A stretch of 64,000 bases of DNA, taken from assembly GCF_017814435.1 (NCBI RefSeq), contig NZ_JAGJCB010000005.1:171636-235635 (forward strand). The letters run 5' to 3'. Positions 24,170-33,674 of this stretch are shown here, in pieces. Under the pieces are notes generated by a model. That model was not told the DNA's origin and searched no databases. It was given only the letters and a program-made list of their open reading frames with translations. How positions within the stretch are numbered: position 1 is the first letter of the stretch; each line of letters starts with the position of its first letter. The stretch comes from Mariniflexile gromovii (GTDB taxonomy: Bacteria; Bacteroidota; Bacteroidia; Flavobacteriales; Flavobacteriaceae). The translations under genes were made by a program, and so were the position numbers.

Positions 24170-26689
24170 ATGAAAAAAATCACTACTTTTCTTCTATTAC
24201 TGCTTTCCGTTTCGGTAATAGGGCAAACCACGTATTACATTAACGACCCCAAAGATTTAATGGATCAAGTGTATGTACCAGGAGATGAAATTGTACTAGC
24301 AAATGGTATTTACGATACCGATGGTCGCGTAAAATTTAATGGCAATGGTACAGCAGACAACCCCATTGTTTTTAGGGCAGAAACTCCAGGAGGTGTTGTT
24401 TTTTCAGGAGGATTACAAATGCGAATTGGTGGAGATTACTGTGTGGTTGATGGTTTCTATTGGAAAGGTGGTTATGGATCTAGCAGTGTTATAGAATTTA
24501 GGGATAGTTACGATTATGCCAACCATAGCACCATCCAAAATTGTGCAATGGATGGGTTAACCGTTGATCCTGACGATTTTGAAGTAGGTGTTAGCGAAAA
24601 ACACAATTGGATTACACTGTATGGAACTTACAATACCGTAATAAACTGTTCATTTATGAACAAACCTTCATCTGGGAATATGGTTCTGGCAGAACTTGCT
24701 TATAATTTTCAGGACGATCCTTGTGCTGTAGTTGGTCATACCATCAGTAATAATTATTTCTATAAATATGATAAAATTGATGCAGCATTAACAAATTCGG
24801 GAGATAGTGAAACGATACGTATAGGTACCAGTTCATTTCAAAATGTAGACAGCAGTTGTACCGTTAACAACAATTATTTTGTTGAAGCTGATGGTGAAAA
24901 TGAAATCATCACAAATAAAAGTAAAAACAACAGCTATATTAATAATACATTTAGAAGATGTAGAGGTTCTTTAGTACTTCGTCATGGTTCTCATGCAACC
25001 GTTGATGGGAATTACTTTTTAGGTGAAGATGTTGACGGAACCGGAGGCGTTAGAATTGTAGATAGCGACCACAATATTACAAACAATTATATTCAAGATT
25101 GTATTACGGTTGGCAATAACGCCATATGGAACAATGGCATCACATTTTTAGGCGGTAGCGCTAATAATGCGGTTCCTTGTACTTCCACTAGTGTTTCAAA
25201 TTCGTATCAAAAGGCTCTGAACAACAACATTTCCAATAACACTATTGTAAACACCAATGCTCCTTTGTTTTTCAATGTTAACACAGGTACAACCAATGTA
25301 ACTGGTACAGTTTCTAATAACTTAATTTATTTTGCAAATGGTGATGCGAATATAACACCTGTTATATCGGGCAATACAGCTACATCATATAACGATTTTG
25401 GTACGGCATTAACTTATACTGGAAATGTTTACACTGGCACTACTTTGGGTGTATCAAATGGTGGTTTTGCTGAAAACAATGGAATTACCGCTACCCCAGA
25501 GGGCGAAATTTATACTTTTTCAGGGGCTTCTGGTAAAGGTGCCAATATGGGAGCTTACGCTCCAACAACAGATGTAATGGTTGGTCATGGTATAGGTGCC
25601 TGTTTTTTAAATAATTTAGGTGTTAAAATAACCGATGGTAATTGTACCATCATAATTCCTGAATCTTTAACGGTTAGCAGTTTATCAACACTTACCCATG
25701 ATGCAGCTAGTTACGACGTAACTGTTACTGCTAATGTAAGTTGGACTGCAGCATCAAACGATGCGTGGATATCTATTGATACAAATTCAGGTACGGGAGA
25801 TGCTACAGTTTCAATTACAGTTACTGAAAACACAGGTACAGAAAGCAGAAGTGGTACTGTAACTTTCACACAAGTTGGAGGTGATGGTGATGGGACTACC
25901 AAAACATTAAACGTTACTCAGGATGCGCCTCCTCCACCAGACCCACGCGATGGCTTAAACTTAATAAACAAACTTGCATCAGACGTAGATGTAGCTTATG
26001 TTTCCAATGAAGAAGTAACTTCTACAAAAAACAATATCGCCATACATAGCTTAGATAAAAATTTTGGGACACAATGGGCAAGTAATGGTACCCTAGATCC
26101 GGGTGGAAGCGGACATTCCATCATCATTTATGATTTAAAAGGTGGTTTTGATTTGGATTTGGTTGATATTGCTACTACCAATGGAAAAACATATTTCTTG
26201 GAAATTTTGGTGTCTTCAACAGGTACAGCCAACGAAGATTTTACCAATGCATTTCCAGCTAGCGGAGACCTTATAAGCAACACAGATGCTTCATTCAAAG
26301 CTTTTGTTTTACCTACACAGGCCAAAGGCACCAAATACGTTAAATTAATTGGAAAAGGGCAAGCTAGTAGTACGTTTACTACCATTCATGAAATAGAATT
26401 TTATGGAAATGCTAGTACACTTTCAATAGATGACAAGCAATTAATAAATCAAATTAAAGCATATCCAAACCCTGTTAGCGATATACTAACAATAAGCCAA
26501 ATTAAAACCCCAGTAAAAACACTAGAAGTTTTTACTTTAGATGGTAGAAAAGTTTTGGAAAAACCTATTAAATCCTTTGATTCTGAAATTAAAGTAGATG
26601 TTTCTTCTTTTTCTAATGGTGCTTATATTTTAAATATTATTGGTAATGATTCTTCAAGAATTTCTAAAATGATTATTGTTTCACATTAA
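24170..26689 (+). CDS. PL6-family secreted lyase, paralogue of the preceding gene
   Basis: 839 aa with the same domain order: signal peptide (1-19), PL6 beta-helix (about 20-470), BACON (about 500-580), discoidin-like region (about 600-740), T9SS tail (from YPNPVSDILT). Catalytic candidates K250 (ENEIITNKSK) and R271 (SLVLRHG). Large blocks are near-identical to the previous protein (for example NNTFRRCRGSLVLRHGSH), while other stretches differ, so this is an old tandem duplication. The paralogues may differ in block specificity (poly-M, poly-G or MG) or in endo versus exo action. Confidence 0.9.
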   Translation: MKKITTFLLLLLSVSVIGQTTYYINDPKDLMDQVYVPGDEIVLANGIYDTDGRVKFNGNGTADNPIVFRAETPGGVVFSGGLQMRIGGDYCVVDGFYWKGGYGSSSVIEFRDSYDYANHSTIQNCAMDGLTVDPDDFEVGVSEKHNWITLYGTYNTVINCSFMNKPSSGNMVLAELAYNFQDDPCAVVGHTISNNYFYKYDKIDAALTNSGDSETIRIGTSSFQNVDSSCTVNNNYFVEADGENEIITNKSKNNSYINNTFRRCRGSLVLRHGSHATVDGNYFLGEDVDGTGGVRIVDSDHNITNNYIQDCITVGNNAIWNNGITFLGGSANNAVPCTSTSVSNSYQKALNNNISNNTIVNTNAPLFFNVNTGTTNVTGTVSNNLIYFANGDANITPVISGNTATSYNDFGTALTYTGNVYTGTTLGVSNGGFAENNGITATPEGEIYTFSGASGKGANMGAYAPTTDVMVGHGIGACFLNNLGVKITDGNCTIIIPESLTVSSLSTLTHDAASYDVTVTANVSWTAASNDAWISIDTNSGTGDATVSITVTENTGTESRSGTVTFTQVGGDGDGTTKTLNVTQDAPPPPDPRDGLNLINKLASDVDVAYVSNEEVTSTKNNIAIHSLDKNFGTQWASNGTLDPGGSGHSIIIYDLKGGFDLDLVDIATTNGKTYFLEILVSSTGTANEDFTNAFPASGDLISNTDASFKAFVLPTQAKGTKYVKLIGKGQASSTFTTIHEIEFYGNASTLSIDDKQLINQIKAYPNPVSDILTISQIKTPVKTLEVFTLDGRKVLEKPIKSFDSEIKVDVSSFSNGAYILNIIGNDSSRISKMIIVSH

Positions 26690-26707
26690 TCATAGAGGTT
26701 TATAATT

Positions 26708-26761
26708 AAAAGTTTCTTTTTATTAAATATGTATCTTCGCATAAAATAAAAAGAAACTTTT
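26708..26761 (+). terminator. 17-bp inverted repeat abutting trmL (terminator and promoter overlap)
   Basis: Perfect 17-bp arms (26708-26724 and 26745-26761) with a 20-nt loop; the right arm runs into TTTTTT just before the trmL ATG. It fits a terminator for the PL6 gene ending at 26689. The loop holds TATCTTCG (26732-26739), a near-consensus -7 box for trmL. Confidence 0.65.
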
Positions 26762-26763
26762 TT

Positions 26764-27213
26764 ATGCCCTTAAACATCGTACTTATAGAACCCGAAATAC
26801 CCAACAACACTGGTAATATTGGGCGTTTGGCACTAGCTTCTGGTTCTACTCTACACTTGGTAAAACCTTTTGGTTTTGAAATAGATGATACCCGTTTAAA
26901 ACGCGCCGGTTTAGACTATTGGAAACACGTATCCATTATTTATTACGATAATATAGACGAATTCTTCAACAAAAATAAAGATGCTAATATGGTTTTTCTT
27001 TCCAGTCATGGCACTAAAAATCATTGGGACATTCCTTTTGAAGACAATCAGTTTTTAGTATTCGGAAAAGAATCGGTAGGACTCCCAAAATCGATTATTG
27101 AAAAACATGCCGATAGACTTTTTAAAATCCCGCTATATAGCGAACATGTTAGAAGTTTAAACCTTGCAAATGCTGTTGCCATTGTTGTTTATGAAGGCTT
27201 AAAACATTTATAA
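26764..27213 (+). CDS. trmL: tRNA (cytidine(34)-2'-O)-methyltransferase
   Basis: 149 aa, full length for the single-domain SPOUT enzyme that 2'-O-methylates the wobble base of tRNA-Leu. Motifs: IVLIEPEIPNNTGNIGRLA at the N-terminus, FGKESVGLPKSI, and the knot region IPLYSEHVRSLNLANAVAIVVYE (abridged). The start lies just after the inverted repeat, with a tiny leader. It is not functionally linked to the upstream lyases. Confidence 0.95.
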   Translation: MPLNIVLIEPEIPNNTGNIGRLALASGSTLHLVKPFGFEIDDTRLKRAGLDYWKHVSIIYYDNIDEFFNKNKDANMVFLSSHGTKNHWDIPFEDNQFLVFGKESVGLPKSIIEKHADRLFKIPLYSEHVRSLNLANAVAIVVYEGLKHL

Positions 27214-27302
27214 TTAAAGTTTTTACAAAAATATTTAACACATTAAACCTTTTTCTAATTTTAGAGTCAAAGTGCATAATAACAATCTAAAACTTTAAAA
27301 TA

Positions 27303-27620
27303 ATGAAAACAACAATTTTAAAATTCGCTTTATTCTCATTTGCTTTATTAGCTTTTTCTCAAGTAAACGCTCAAGACAGACAAAAACCAGATCCAGAAAA
27401 AATGTTTACTGCTTTAGACACAAACAAAGATGGTACGGTTTCTTTAGATGAAATGAAAGCACGCAAAACAAAAAGAGAAGTTACTCCTGAAGCTCAAGAA
27501 AAAAGATTTGCTGCTATGGATGCCGATGCGAATGGCGCTATAACTCTAGAAGAGTTTAAAACTGCTATGGCCAAAGTAAAAGGTAGAGGTCAAGGTGAAG
27601 GCAAGAAAAAACAGGAATAG
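27303..27620 (+). CDS. Secreted EF-hand protein
   Basis: 105 aa with a signal peptide (about 1-23, ending VNAQ) and two EF-hand loops: DTNKDGTVSLDE and DADANGAITLEE, both with the expected D-x-D/N-x-D/N-G acidic pattern. The C-terminus is Lys/Gly rich. It probably binds calcium in the periplasm or outside the cell. Monocistronic, ending at the shared terminator at 27643-27675. Confidence 0.88.
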   Translation: MKTTILKFALFSFALLAFSQVNAQDRQKPDPEKMFTALDTNKDGTVSLDEMKARKTKREVTPEAQEKRFAAMDADANGAITLEEFKTAMAKVKGRGQGEGKKKQE

Positions 27621-27642
27621 TTAGTTGTTTTATCTCATATTT

Positions 27643-27675
27643 AAAAGGTTCAAGTAATTAACTTGAACCTTTTTT
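27643..27675. terminator. Bidirectional terminator overlapping the VF530 3' end
   Basis: AAAAGGTTCAAGT and ACTTGAACCTTTT arms (27643-27655, 27661-27673) around a 5-nt loop, with T runs both ways. The right arm is the last coding bases (GSS) of the minus-strand VF530 gene, whose stop lies in the loop. Confidence 0.85.
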
Positions 27676-27900
27676 CTTTTCGTTTTGTTTCAACATATTC
27701 AAATACATGGCTTCCACCTTTGTTCTTGCCCAAGGGGTCCTTCTTAAAAATTTTAAACTTGACTTAACCGTAGGGTTGCTTGTAAAACAATTAATTTTAA
27801 CGGTATGCCCCATATACTCCCAACCATAATGCGCTACCAAATCGTTAATAATTTGTTCTAGCTTTATGCCGTGCAAGGGGTTATTTGGTTGTTGTTCCAT
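27658..27900 (-). CDS. VF530-family DNA-binding protein
   Basis: 80 aa. The family signature NPLHGIKLEQIINDLVAHYGWEYMG, FTSNPTVKSSLKFLRRTPWARTKVE (both abridged) is clear and covers nearly the whole protein. A member from Vibrio was solved as a small helical DNA-binding protein; the cellular role remains unknown. Monocistronic, opposite to the EF-hand gene and sharing its terminator hairpin. Confidence 0.88.
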   Translation of the reverse strand: MEQQPNNPLHGIKLEQIINDLVAHYGWEYMGHTVKINCFTSNPTVKSSLKFLRRTPWARTKVEAMYLNMLKQNEKKKGSS

Positions 27901-27966
27901 AATGGGATTCTATTTTAGGTATCTAAAATAAGTGTTATTTTCTATAATAAACAAAAGCATAGACGT

Positions 27967-28022
27967 GTCAGGTCGAGCGCAGTCGAGACCTTCTTAAACC
28001 TCTCGACTGCGCTCGAGGTGAC
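27967..28022. repeat. GTCGAGCGCAGTCGAGA inverted repeat
   Basis: 24-nt arms (27967-27990 and 27999-28022), complementary apart from two GG/CC pairs. Same family as 45464-45487 and 57756-57779; a related tail occurs inside trpF. Intergenic, between VF530 and the 72-aa gene. Confidence 0.8.
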
Positions 28023-28050
28023 AACGTATTATTTAATCAACAAAAAAGTT

Positions 28051-28269
28051 CTATGCGACTATTTTTACTAAATCTCTAATTTTTACCGCCTTTTCAAAAT
28101 GGTCTAACTTATGGATTTTTATCCACCATGTAGCAACTTCCATAAGCAACTCGGGGTTATCATTTTTATTCGCAAAAAATGCATAAAAAGACACGCCTAC
28201 TTTGTCGCCTTTAGTTTGTATTTTCTCGTCACAAACCTTTATTATTTTAGCTTTTAAACTGGGCGTCAT
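28051..28269 (-). CDS. Small conserved hypothetical protein
   Basis: 72 aa: KIIKVCDEKIQTKGDKVGVSF, YAFFANKNDNPELLMEVATWW, then LDHFEKAVKIRDLVK (first two slightly trimmed). I think this is DUF6500, but I am not certain. No signal peptide or membrane helix. It starts 5 bp downstream of the DEAD-box helicase stop and is therefore likely in that operon. Confidence 0.7.
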   Translation of the reverse strand: MTPSLKAKIIKVCDEKIQTKGDKVGVSFYAFFANKNDNPELLMEVATWWIKIHKLDHFEKAVKIRDLVKIVA

Positions 28270-28274
28270 ACCTA

Positions 28275-29564
28275 TTAATTACGTCTGTCGTTTCGTCTTC
28301 TTTCGTTGTTGCGTTTTGGGCGCCTGCTACTATCATTCTTCTGGGTATTGTTACTTGCAGAACGTTCGTTATTTCTAGAACGGTCTCTTCCCCCACGTTG
28401 TTGGCGTTTTTCAGGTTCGGTGGAAGCATTCGGGTCGGGTTCAAAGCCTTCTACTATTTCAACAGGAATTTTTATTCCTACCAATTTTTCAATATCTCTT
28501 AAATAAGTAGTTTCATCAGCACTTACCAACGAAAGTGCTTCACCACTGGCTCCTGCTCTACCTGTTCTACCAATTCTGTGTACATAATCTTCAGCAATAT
28601 TGGGCAATTCAAAATTAATAACATGTGGTAATAAGGGAATATCCAAACCACGTGCTGCAATATCAGTCGCTACCAACACACTCACACTGCCGTTTTTAAA
28701 ACCACCTAATGCTTTGGTTCGTGCGCCCTGGCTTTTGTTACCATGTATAGCAGCCGCTTTAATGCCTGCTTTCCCCATTTTTTCACACAGCTTATTAGCC
28801 CCATGTTTGGTACGGGTAAATACCAATACTTGTTTCCAGTTTCCGTCTGAAATCAACTTAATAATCAAATTGGTTTTTAAACCTTTGGCTACTCTATATA
28901 CTTTTTGGGTAATGGCATCAACCGTGGTGTTTTCAGGCGTTGCCTCAACTTGCACGGGATGATTTAAAATACCATGTGCCAATTTTTTAATATCAGGTGA
29001 AAAGGTTGCTGAAAACATTAAGTTTTGGCGCTTTTCTGGCATTATTTTAATGATACGTTCTATATCGCGTAAAAACCCCATATCTAGCATACGGTCGGCT
29101 TCATCCAAAACCAAAATCTCCACACGCTTCAATGATATGTGGTTTTGATTGATTAAATCCAACAAACGCCCTGGGGTGGCTACCAATACATCAATACCTT
29201 GGCGCATGGTGGCTACTTGTGGGTTTTGGTTAACGCCGCCAAAAATAACGGCACTTTTCAAGTTTAGAAATTCACTATATTCCCTAACATTCGCATATAC
29301 TTGAGCCGCCAATTCTCTTGTGGGGGTTAGTATCAACGCTCGAATGGGACGATACTTTTCTTTTGGGTTTTCAGATAAAATATGTAACAACGGTAATGTA
29401 AAACCTGCTGTTTTGCCCGTACCCGTTTGGGCACTTGCCAATACATCTTTTCCTTGTAATATGGGTGGAATGGCTTTTTGCTGTATGGGACTTGGGGTAG
29501 TGTATCCCTTTTTGCTAATAGCTTTTAGCAAGGCTTGGGATAAGCCTAATGAGTTAAATTGCAT
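28275..29564 (-). CDS. DEAD-box RNA helicase (RhlE-like)
   Basis: 429 aa. Q motif [11 protein letters not shown], motif [11 protein letters not shown], Ia [28 protein letters not shown], and in the second RecA domain [13 protein letters not shown] and [10 protein letters not shown] are all intact. The C-terminus (about 375-429) is an Arg/Asn-rich low-complexity tail typical of RhlE-like proteins, probably binding RNA. It would unwind RNA during ribosome assembly or mRNA decay. A minus-strand -7 box candidate (TACCTTTG) lies at 29648-29655. Confidence 0.94.
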   Translation of the reverse strand: MQFNSLGLSQALLKAISKKGYTTPSPIQQKAIPPILQGKDVLASAQTGTGKTAGFTLPLLHILSENPKEKYRPIRALILTPTRELAAQVYANVREYSEFLNLKSAVIFGGVNQNPQVATMRQGIDVLVATPGRLLDLINQNHISLKRVEILVLDEADRMLDMGFLRDIERIIKIMPEKRQNLMFSATFSPDIKKLAHGILNHPVQVEATPENTTVDAITQKVYRVAKGLKTNLIIKLISDGNWKQVLVFTRTKHGANKLCEKMGKAGIKAAAIHGNKSQGARTKALGGFKNGSVSVLVATDIAARGLDIPLLPHVINFELPNIAEDYVHRIGRTGRAGASGEALSLVSADETTYLRDIEKLVGIKIPVEIVEGFEPDPNASTEPEKRQQRGGRDRSRNNERSASNNTQKNDSSRRPKRNNERRRNDRRN

Positions 29565-29647
29565 ATAAATTGTTTGGTAAACCCTTAATGGGCATTTTGA
29601 GATGACAATCTATAATATAAACATCACCTCTAATTTTTATTAAGCCT

Positions 29648-29655
29648 CAAAGGTA
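29648..29655 (-). promoter_or_regulatory. Candidate -7 box for the helicase gene
   Basis: Minus-strand TACCTTTG, fitting TAnnTTTG, 83 bp upstream of the ATG. No -33 element was recognised. The rest of the 402-bp gap 29565-29966 holds the terminator at 29802-29841 and otherwise nothing I recognise. Confidence 0.4.
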
Positions 29656-29801
29656 CTGTTTATTTAGGTATCTGATGGTAGACTTTAAATATAAGATTTT
29701 AAAACAGTTAATTCAAAGATATTAGATCTTATTGATTATTTCAGAAAAACCAAAGTTCAGGAACATAAATGTAAGCAGAATAGATACGAATCGCCCTTAA
29801 A

Positions 29802-29841
29802 TAAAAAAGCGCCTGATTATATTTCTATAACCAGAACGCTA
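29802..29841 (-). terminator. Terminator of the DUF4331-TonB receptor cluster
   Basis: On the minus strand AGCG..CTGGTTATA pairs with TATAATCAG.CGCT, with a small bulge, followed by a T run. It lies 126 bp downstream of the receptor stop. Confidence 0.65.
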
Positions 29842-29966
29842 TTCCTAACAAAAAAACCAAAAAACTCAATCAAATTGAATTTTTTAAAAACAACCTTTCT
29901 TATTCATATATGTTTAGGTTCTTTAAATGAATCCCTCATTTTAAAAAGTATCCCTCTTTTCGTATT

Positions 29967-32192
29967 TTAAAATTTATAGGCTATCGTGCCTTTTATAAAA
30001 AATGGCGTTCCTGGTGTAAAATGAATTTCTTCAACAGGTTGTGCTTCATTTTGAAGTCTTGATTCGGTGGCGAATTGGGTTTCATTCCATTCAGTATCAA
30101 ATAAATTTTCAATAACCAAACCTAAAGTGATGTTGTTAAAACTGTAATTAACATTAAAATCGGTAACGAAATAGCCGTGGGCTACAATAATATTATCTTC
30201 GTTTGCTGGTCTATCATCTATATATCTGTAACGCATACCTCCAGAAAAACCATTCAAATTATTAACCGAAATACCACCTGCCATGGTAAAATCTGGTGCC
30301 AAGGGAATGTAATTTTCACCGTTTGGGTCTTCCGTACTACGTGCATATGTATAGGTTGCATCGGTATCAAAATACAACCAATTGTTTAATTGGTAACGCA
30401 AGCCTAAATCTGCTCCATATCTTGCCGTTTTTCCGCTAGGTTCTACAATACCTGCATCACCTACATAAACAAACTCTTGTTCCAAAAACAAATACCATAA
30501 GGCTGAATTCACAATAAGTTTAGGCAATGGTTTCCAAATTGACCCTAAATCGACTCCATAAGAACGCGGTAATACCTCCTTCCCTTGTTGGCTCACTACC
30601 ACACGTGTATCGTTGGAATGAAAACCCATCCCAGATTTTAAATACAACTGTAAATTGGAAGCGGCATCATAATAAAAATTAAGTTTTGGGCTTAACATGG
30701 TTTTAGTTTCAGCTTGTGATATATAGTTGGTTTGCAACTTATCATGGTACAGAAACTTAAAATAATCTAAGCGTAATGCAGGTGCAATTTTGAATTTACC
30801 AAAATTGAACTGCACATTGGTAAAAGCGCTTAAGTTAGTTTGGTTTAAATCGCCCAACTGAATTTGTTCTAAAGTGTTACTTTTGTTAAGCGTATGCGAT
30901 AATTCAATATCATTAATAATATCATGTCTTAAACTAATACCTGAGGTTGTTGTAACTTCTGTAGCCCCCAAATTGCTTTCGTTTGTAATGGCTGTATTGA
31001 AACCCAAAATATGACGGTTCTCTTTCTGCTTAATTTGGTCGCCATTAGTAGGGTCTTCTAAAAAGAAGGTGAAATTCGAATACAGTTCAAAGCCATAATG
31101 CGAGTAGAACGCATTGGTTTTTAATGTTGAATGATCTGAAATATGCTTATTGAATTCTACATTGAAATTAGTACGTTGGGTAGTACCGCCTTCGGTATCA
31201 TCAATGGCTCCAAAACGGGTGATGTTTCCATTATCAACTTCACGCTGTGGAATTTGACCCGAAGCATCCCAACGACTTGTAAAATGTGATAGGGTTAATG
31301 AAAGTTTATCGTTAATAGGCGAAAAGGTAACGTATTTTCCAAATAAATTAAGACGATTAAAATTTTGTGGCGACTCGTAAGGCCCATCATTAGCCAAATA
31401 TTCAGTAGCTAAATAGGCATTTTGATTTTTTGTGTTTTCCAATAAATTAAACAAACCAAGTGTACGCAAACTATTAAATTGACCAATGGATAACGCTACC
31501 GAACTTTCTTTTAAATAATCTTTAGTTGAAAAATCTACATAACCCGCGGTGGCAAAATCACCACGTTCGGCATAATAAGATCCTTTACCAAAATCTATTT
31601 TATTAACCGTTTCTGGTATTACAAAATGTAAATCGCTATACCCTTGTCCGTGTGCATGAGACACCATATTGATAGGCATCCCATCAACCGAAAGTGAAAT
31701 ATCGGTACCATGGTCGATATCAAAACCTCTTAAAAATATTTGTTCTGCTTTACCGCCACCTGCATGCTGACCGATGATTAAACCAGGAACTTTACGCAAT
31801 ATTTCTTGAGAAGAATTTACAGGATTCGTATTTAAGTCCAATCTGGTAATGGTGCTAACAGGGTTTAAAGTTTCGGTAATAACCAATTCATCTAACTGAA
31901 ATGACTTTTCTTCTAAAACAATGTTAAGCTTCTCGTTAAAATTTGATTCATTTAAAGCAATGGTTCTATTTTTAAAACCTAATAACCCGATGCGCAATGA
32001 ATCGCCCCCCTTATTATCGGCTAATACAAACACACCATTTTCAGACGAATGTGCATGACTTTTTGAATTTAAATTATATATATAAGCTGCTTCCAAAGGT
32101 TGGTTTGCACTGTTAGTTACCACACCTTTTATTTGTTGAGCGTTTGAAACGGTTACAAATATGAAAGAAAGAATAAGAAGATACGATTTCAT
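29967..32192 (-). CDS. TonB-dependent outer-membrane receptor
   Basis: 741 aa: signal peptide (about 1-18), a carboxypeptidase-D regulatory-like domain (GVVTNSANQPLEAAYIYN), plug (about 110-225, with LRGFDIDHGTDISLSVDGMPIN, abridged) and a beta-barrel ending in the aromatic FIKGTIAYKF. The plug carries a His-containing loop, VSHAHGQGYSDLHF. It imports an unknown ligand by TonB energy. It starts 9 bp after the TPR gene stop; with the two DUF4331 proteins it forms a minus-strand cluster. No SusD partner is present, so a glycan receptor is less likely. Confidence 0.93.
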   Translation of the reverse strand: MKSYLLILSFIFVTVSNAQQIKGVVTNSANQPLEAAYIYNLNSKSHAHSSENGVFVLADNKGGDSLRIGLLGFKNRTIALNESNFNEKLNIVLEEKSFQLDELVITETLNPVSTITRLDLNTNPVNSSQEILRKVPGLIIGQHAGGGKAEQIFLRGFDIDHGTDISLSVDGMPINMVSHAHGQGYSDLHFVIPETVNKIDFGKGSYYAERGDFATAGYVDFSTKDYLKESSVALSIGQFNSLRTLGLFNLLENTKNQNAYLATEYLANDGPYESPQNFNRLNLFGKYVTFSPINDKLSLTLSHFTSRWDASGQIPQREVDNGNITRFGAIDDTEGGTTQRTNFNVEFNKHISDHSTLKTNAFYSHYGFELYSNFTFFLEDPTNGDQIKQKENRHILGFNTAITNESNLGATEVTTTSGISLRHDIINDIELSHTLNKSNTLEQIQLGDLNQTNLSAFTNVQFNFGKFKIAPALRLDYFKFLYHDKLQTNYISQAETKTMLSPKLNFYYDAASNLQLYLKSGMGFHSNDTRVVVSQQGKEVLPRSYGVDLGSIWKPLPKLIVNSALWYLFLEQEFVYVGDAGIVEPSGKTARYGADLGLRYQLNNWLYFDTDATYTYARSTEDPNGENYIPLAPDFTMAGGISVNNLNGFSGGMRYRYIDDRPANEDNIIVAHGYFVTDFNVNYSFNNITLGLVIENLFDTEWNETQFATESRLQNEAQPVEEIHFTPGTPFFIKGTIAYKF

Positions 32193-32201
32193 GGTTTGGT
32201 T

Positions 32202-33491
32202 TTAAATTTTATTGATGTCTTGTTCTGCCAATGGACCAAGTTCAAAAGTACTTTCTAACAATTCTTTTTTTAAATGTTCTGCTTGCTTTATCTTACCATT
32301 GGCTTTATAAACCTCTGCTAAATGGTATAAAACTTTAGGTTCTGAAGTTTTACCGGACACATGTTGCTCCATAACTTGTAAAGCTTCTTTTTCAAGTCCC
32401 ATTTTATAATATACCCACGCCAACAAATCGTAAGATAGTGGTGTTGGTCTGTTATTAATTTCGGTTTTTGCTAAAGTCAAAGCTTCATCTAAATTTTCAG
32501 AAGCATCGGCATATAATACCACATTGTATGCATTATACATATCGCCATATAATTCATTTTTAACGGCTGTTTTGTACATGCCCAACTGTATTTTATGCGT
32601 GGTTTCATCTCCTTTATACTTAGCTATTTCAGCTTTAAGTAAATGATAATCTGGATCATGGTAAATGTTTGTAACGCTATTTAAAATGCGCAAAGCTTCA
32701 TCTGGATTTTTCTCGTGGGCATACACGATCCAAGCAATACCTTTTTTTGCATAAGCATCGTTAGGATATAACTCTAATGCTTTTAAGAAATGATTGTAAG
32801 AGGCTTCAATATTGCCATGATGCCCATAAAAATCGGCTAAATTGGTATATATCCATTGTTTTGATTGTGGTGAGTTTGAAAACTCTGCCTTCTCTTTGGC
32901 TTTTTCTAAAAACCTGATGGCAGCATCTAAATTACCGCGATGGTCGCTCCATTTGGCTACACGTATTAGATAATCAAAATCTCTATCATCACTAAATTTA
33001 TCTAAATAGCTTTTTGCCACGTCGTAATTACTCAATTCCAAATGCACATCAAAAAGCATTTTTTGAGTGCCTTCTAATCGATCTCCATGAAGTTCGGCTT
33101 TACTCAAAAGCTCTAAAGCTTGTTTAAATTTATGTTGTGAAATATAATTGGCAGCCAAACCTTTTAGGTAACCAGATGTATTATAATTTGTGATTTTATT
33201 CAAATCCAAATAAGCATTTTCTGCATTTTTTAAGTATTCAATGTTACCTGTTATAGCGAATAAATGCCCGTAAGCACTGGCTATTTTTGCTAAATATGGA
33301 AATTGATTGGGTTGGTTTTTCAACTTTTGTTGCCAAAAGGTTAATTCGTTATTGGCGCTTTGTAACGCTGAAGTATCTGAAGATTCCAAGTAACCGTTAT
33401 ACTGTTCACTATTCGTTATTTTTTTTGAAGATGTTGTACAACTTAACACGGATGCAAGTACACAAAACATCATTATAAATTGTAATTTCAT
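32202..33491 (-). CDS. Tetratricopeptide-repeat lipoprotein
   Basis: 429 aa with lipobox ASVLSCTTS near residue 18, then TPR-type helical repeats through the protein (for example ANLADFYGHHGNIEASYNHFLKALELYPNDAYA and YHLAEVYKANGKIKQAEHL, abridged). It is probably tethered in the envelope as a scaffold. It sits 9 bp upstream of the TonB-dependent receptor, suggesting cotranslation. The specific partner is unknown; close linkage suggests the receptor or the DUF4331 proteins. Confidence 0.87.
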   Translation of the reverse strand: MKLQFIMMFCVLASVLSCTTSSKKITNSEQYNGYLESSDTSALQSANNELTFWQQKLKNQPNQFPYLAKIASAYGHLFAITGNIEYLKNAENAYLDLNKITNYNTSGYLKGLAANYISQHKFKQALELLSKAELHGDRLEGTQKMLFDVHLELSNYDVAKSYLDKFSDDRDFDYLIRVAKWSDHRGNLDAAIRFLEKAKEKAEFSNSPQSKQWIYTNLADFYGHHGNIEASYNHFLKALELYPNDAYAKKGIAWIVYAHEKNPDEALRILNSVTNIYHDPDYHLLKAEIAKYKGDETTHKIQLGMYKTAVKNELYGDMYNAYNVVLYADASENLDEALTLAKTEINNRPTPLSYDLLAWVYYKMGLEKEALQVMEQHVSGKTSEPKVLYHLAEVYKANGKIKQAEHLKKELLESTFELGPLAEQDINKI

Positions 33492-33618
33492 GAGTATCTA
33501 TTTATTGATTTTTATTGGTCACATGGTTCATCCATATTATATTTATTTTGATTATCAAATATTAGATATGGATGGTTCATGATCTTTGTTTTTTAGGTTT
33601 TTGTTATTGTTAGGTAAA

Positions 33619-33662
33619 AATTCTGGAACAAGGAGAGGTAGGTTTTTACTTGTTCCAGAATT
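33619..33662 (-). terminator. Candidate internal terminator in the DUF4331 cluster
   Basis: Perfect 14-bp arms (33619-33632 and 33649-33662, AATTCTGGAACAAG) with a 16-nt loop; the minus strand continues with TTTTTACC. It lies between the second DUF4331 gene and the TPR gene and may reduce expression of the downstream pair. Confidence 0.7.
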
Positions 33663-33674
33663 CCATTTATACTT

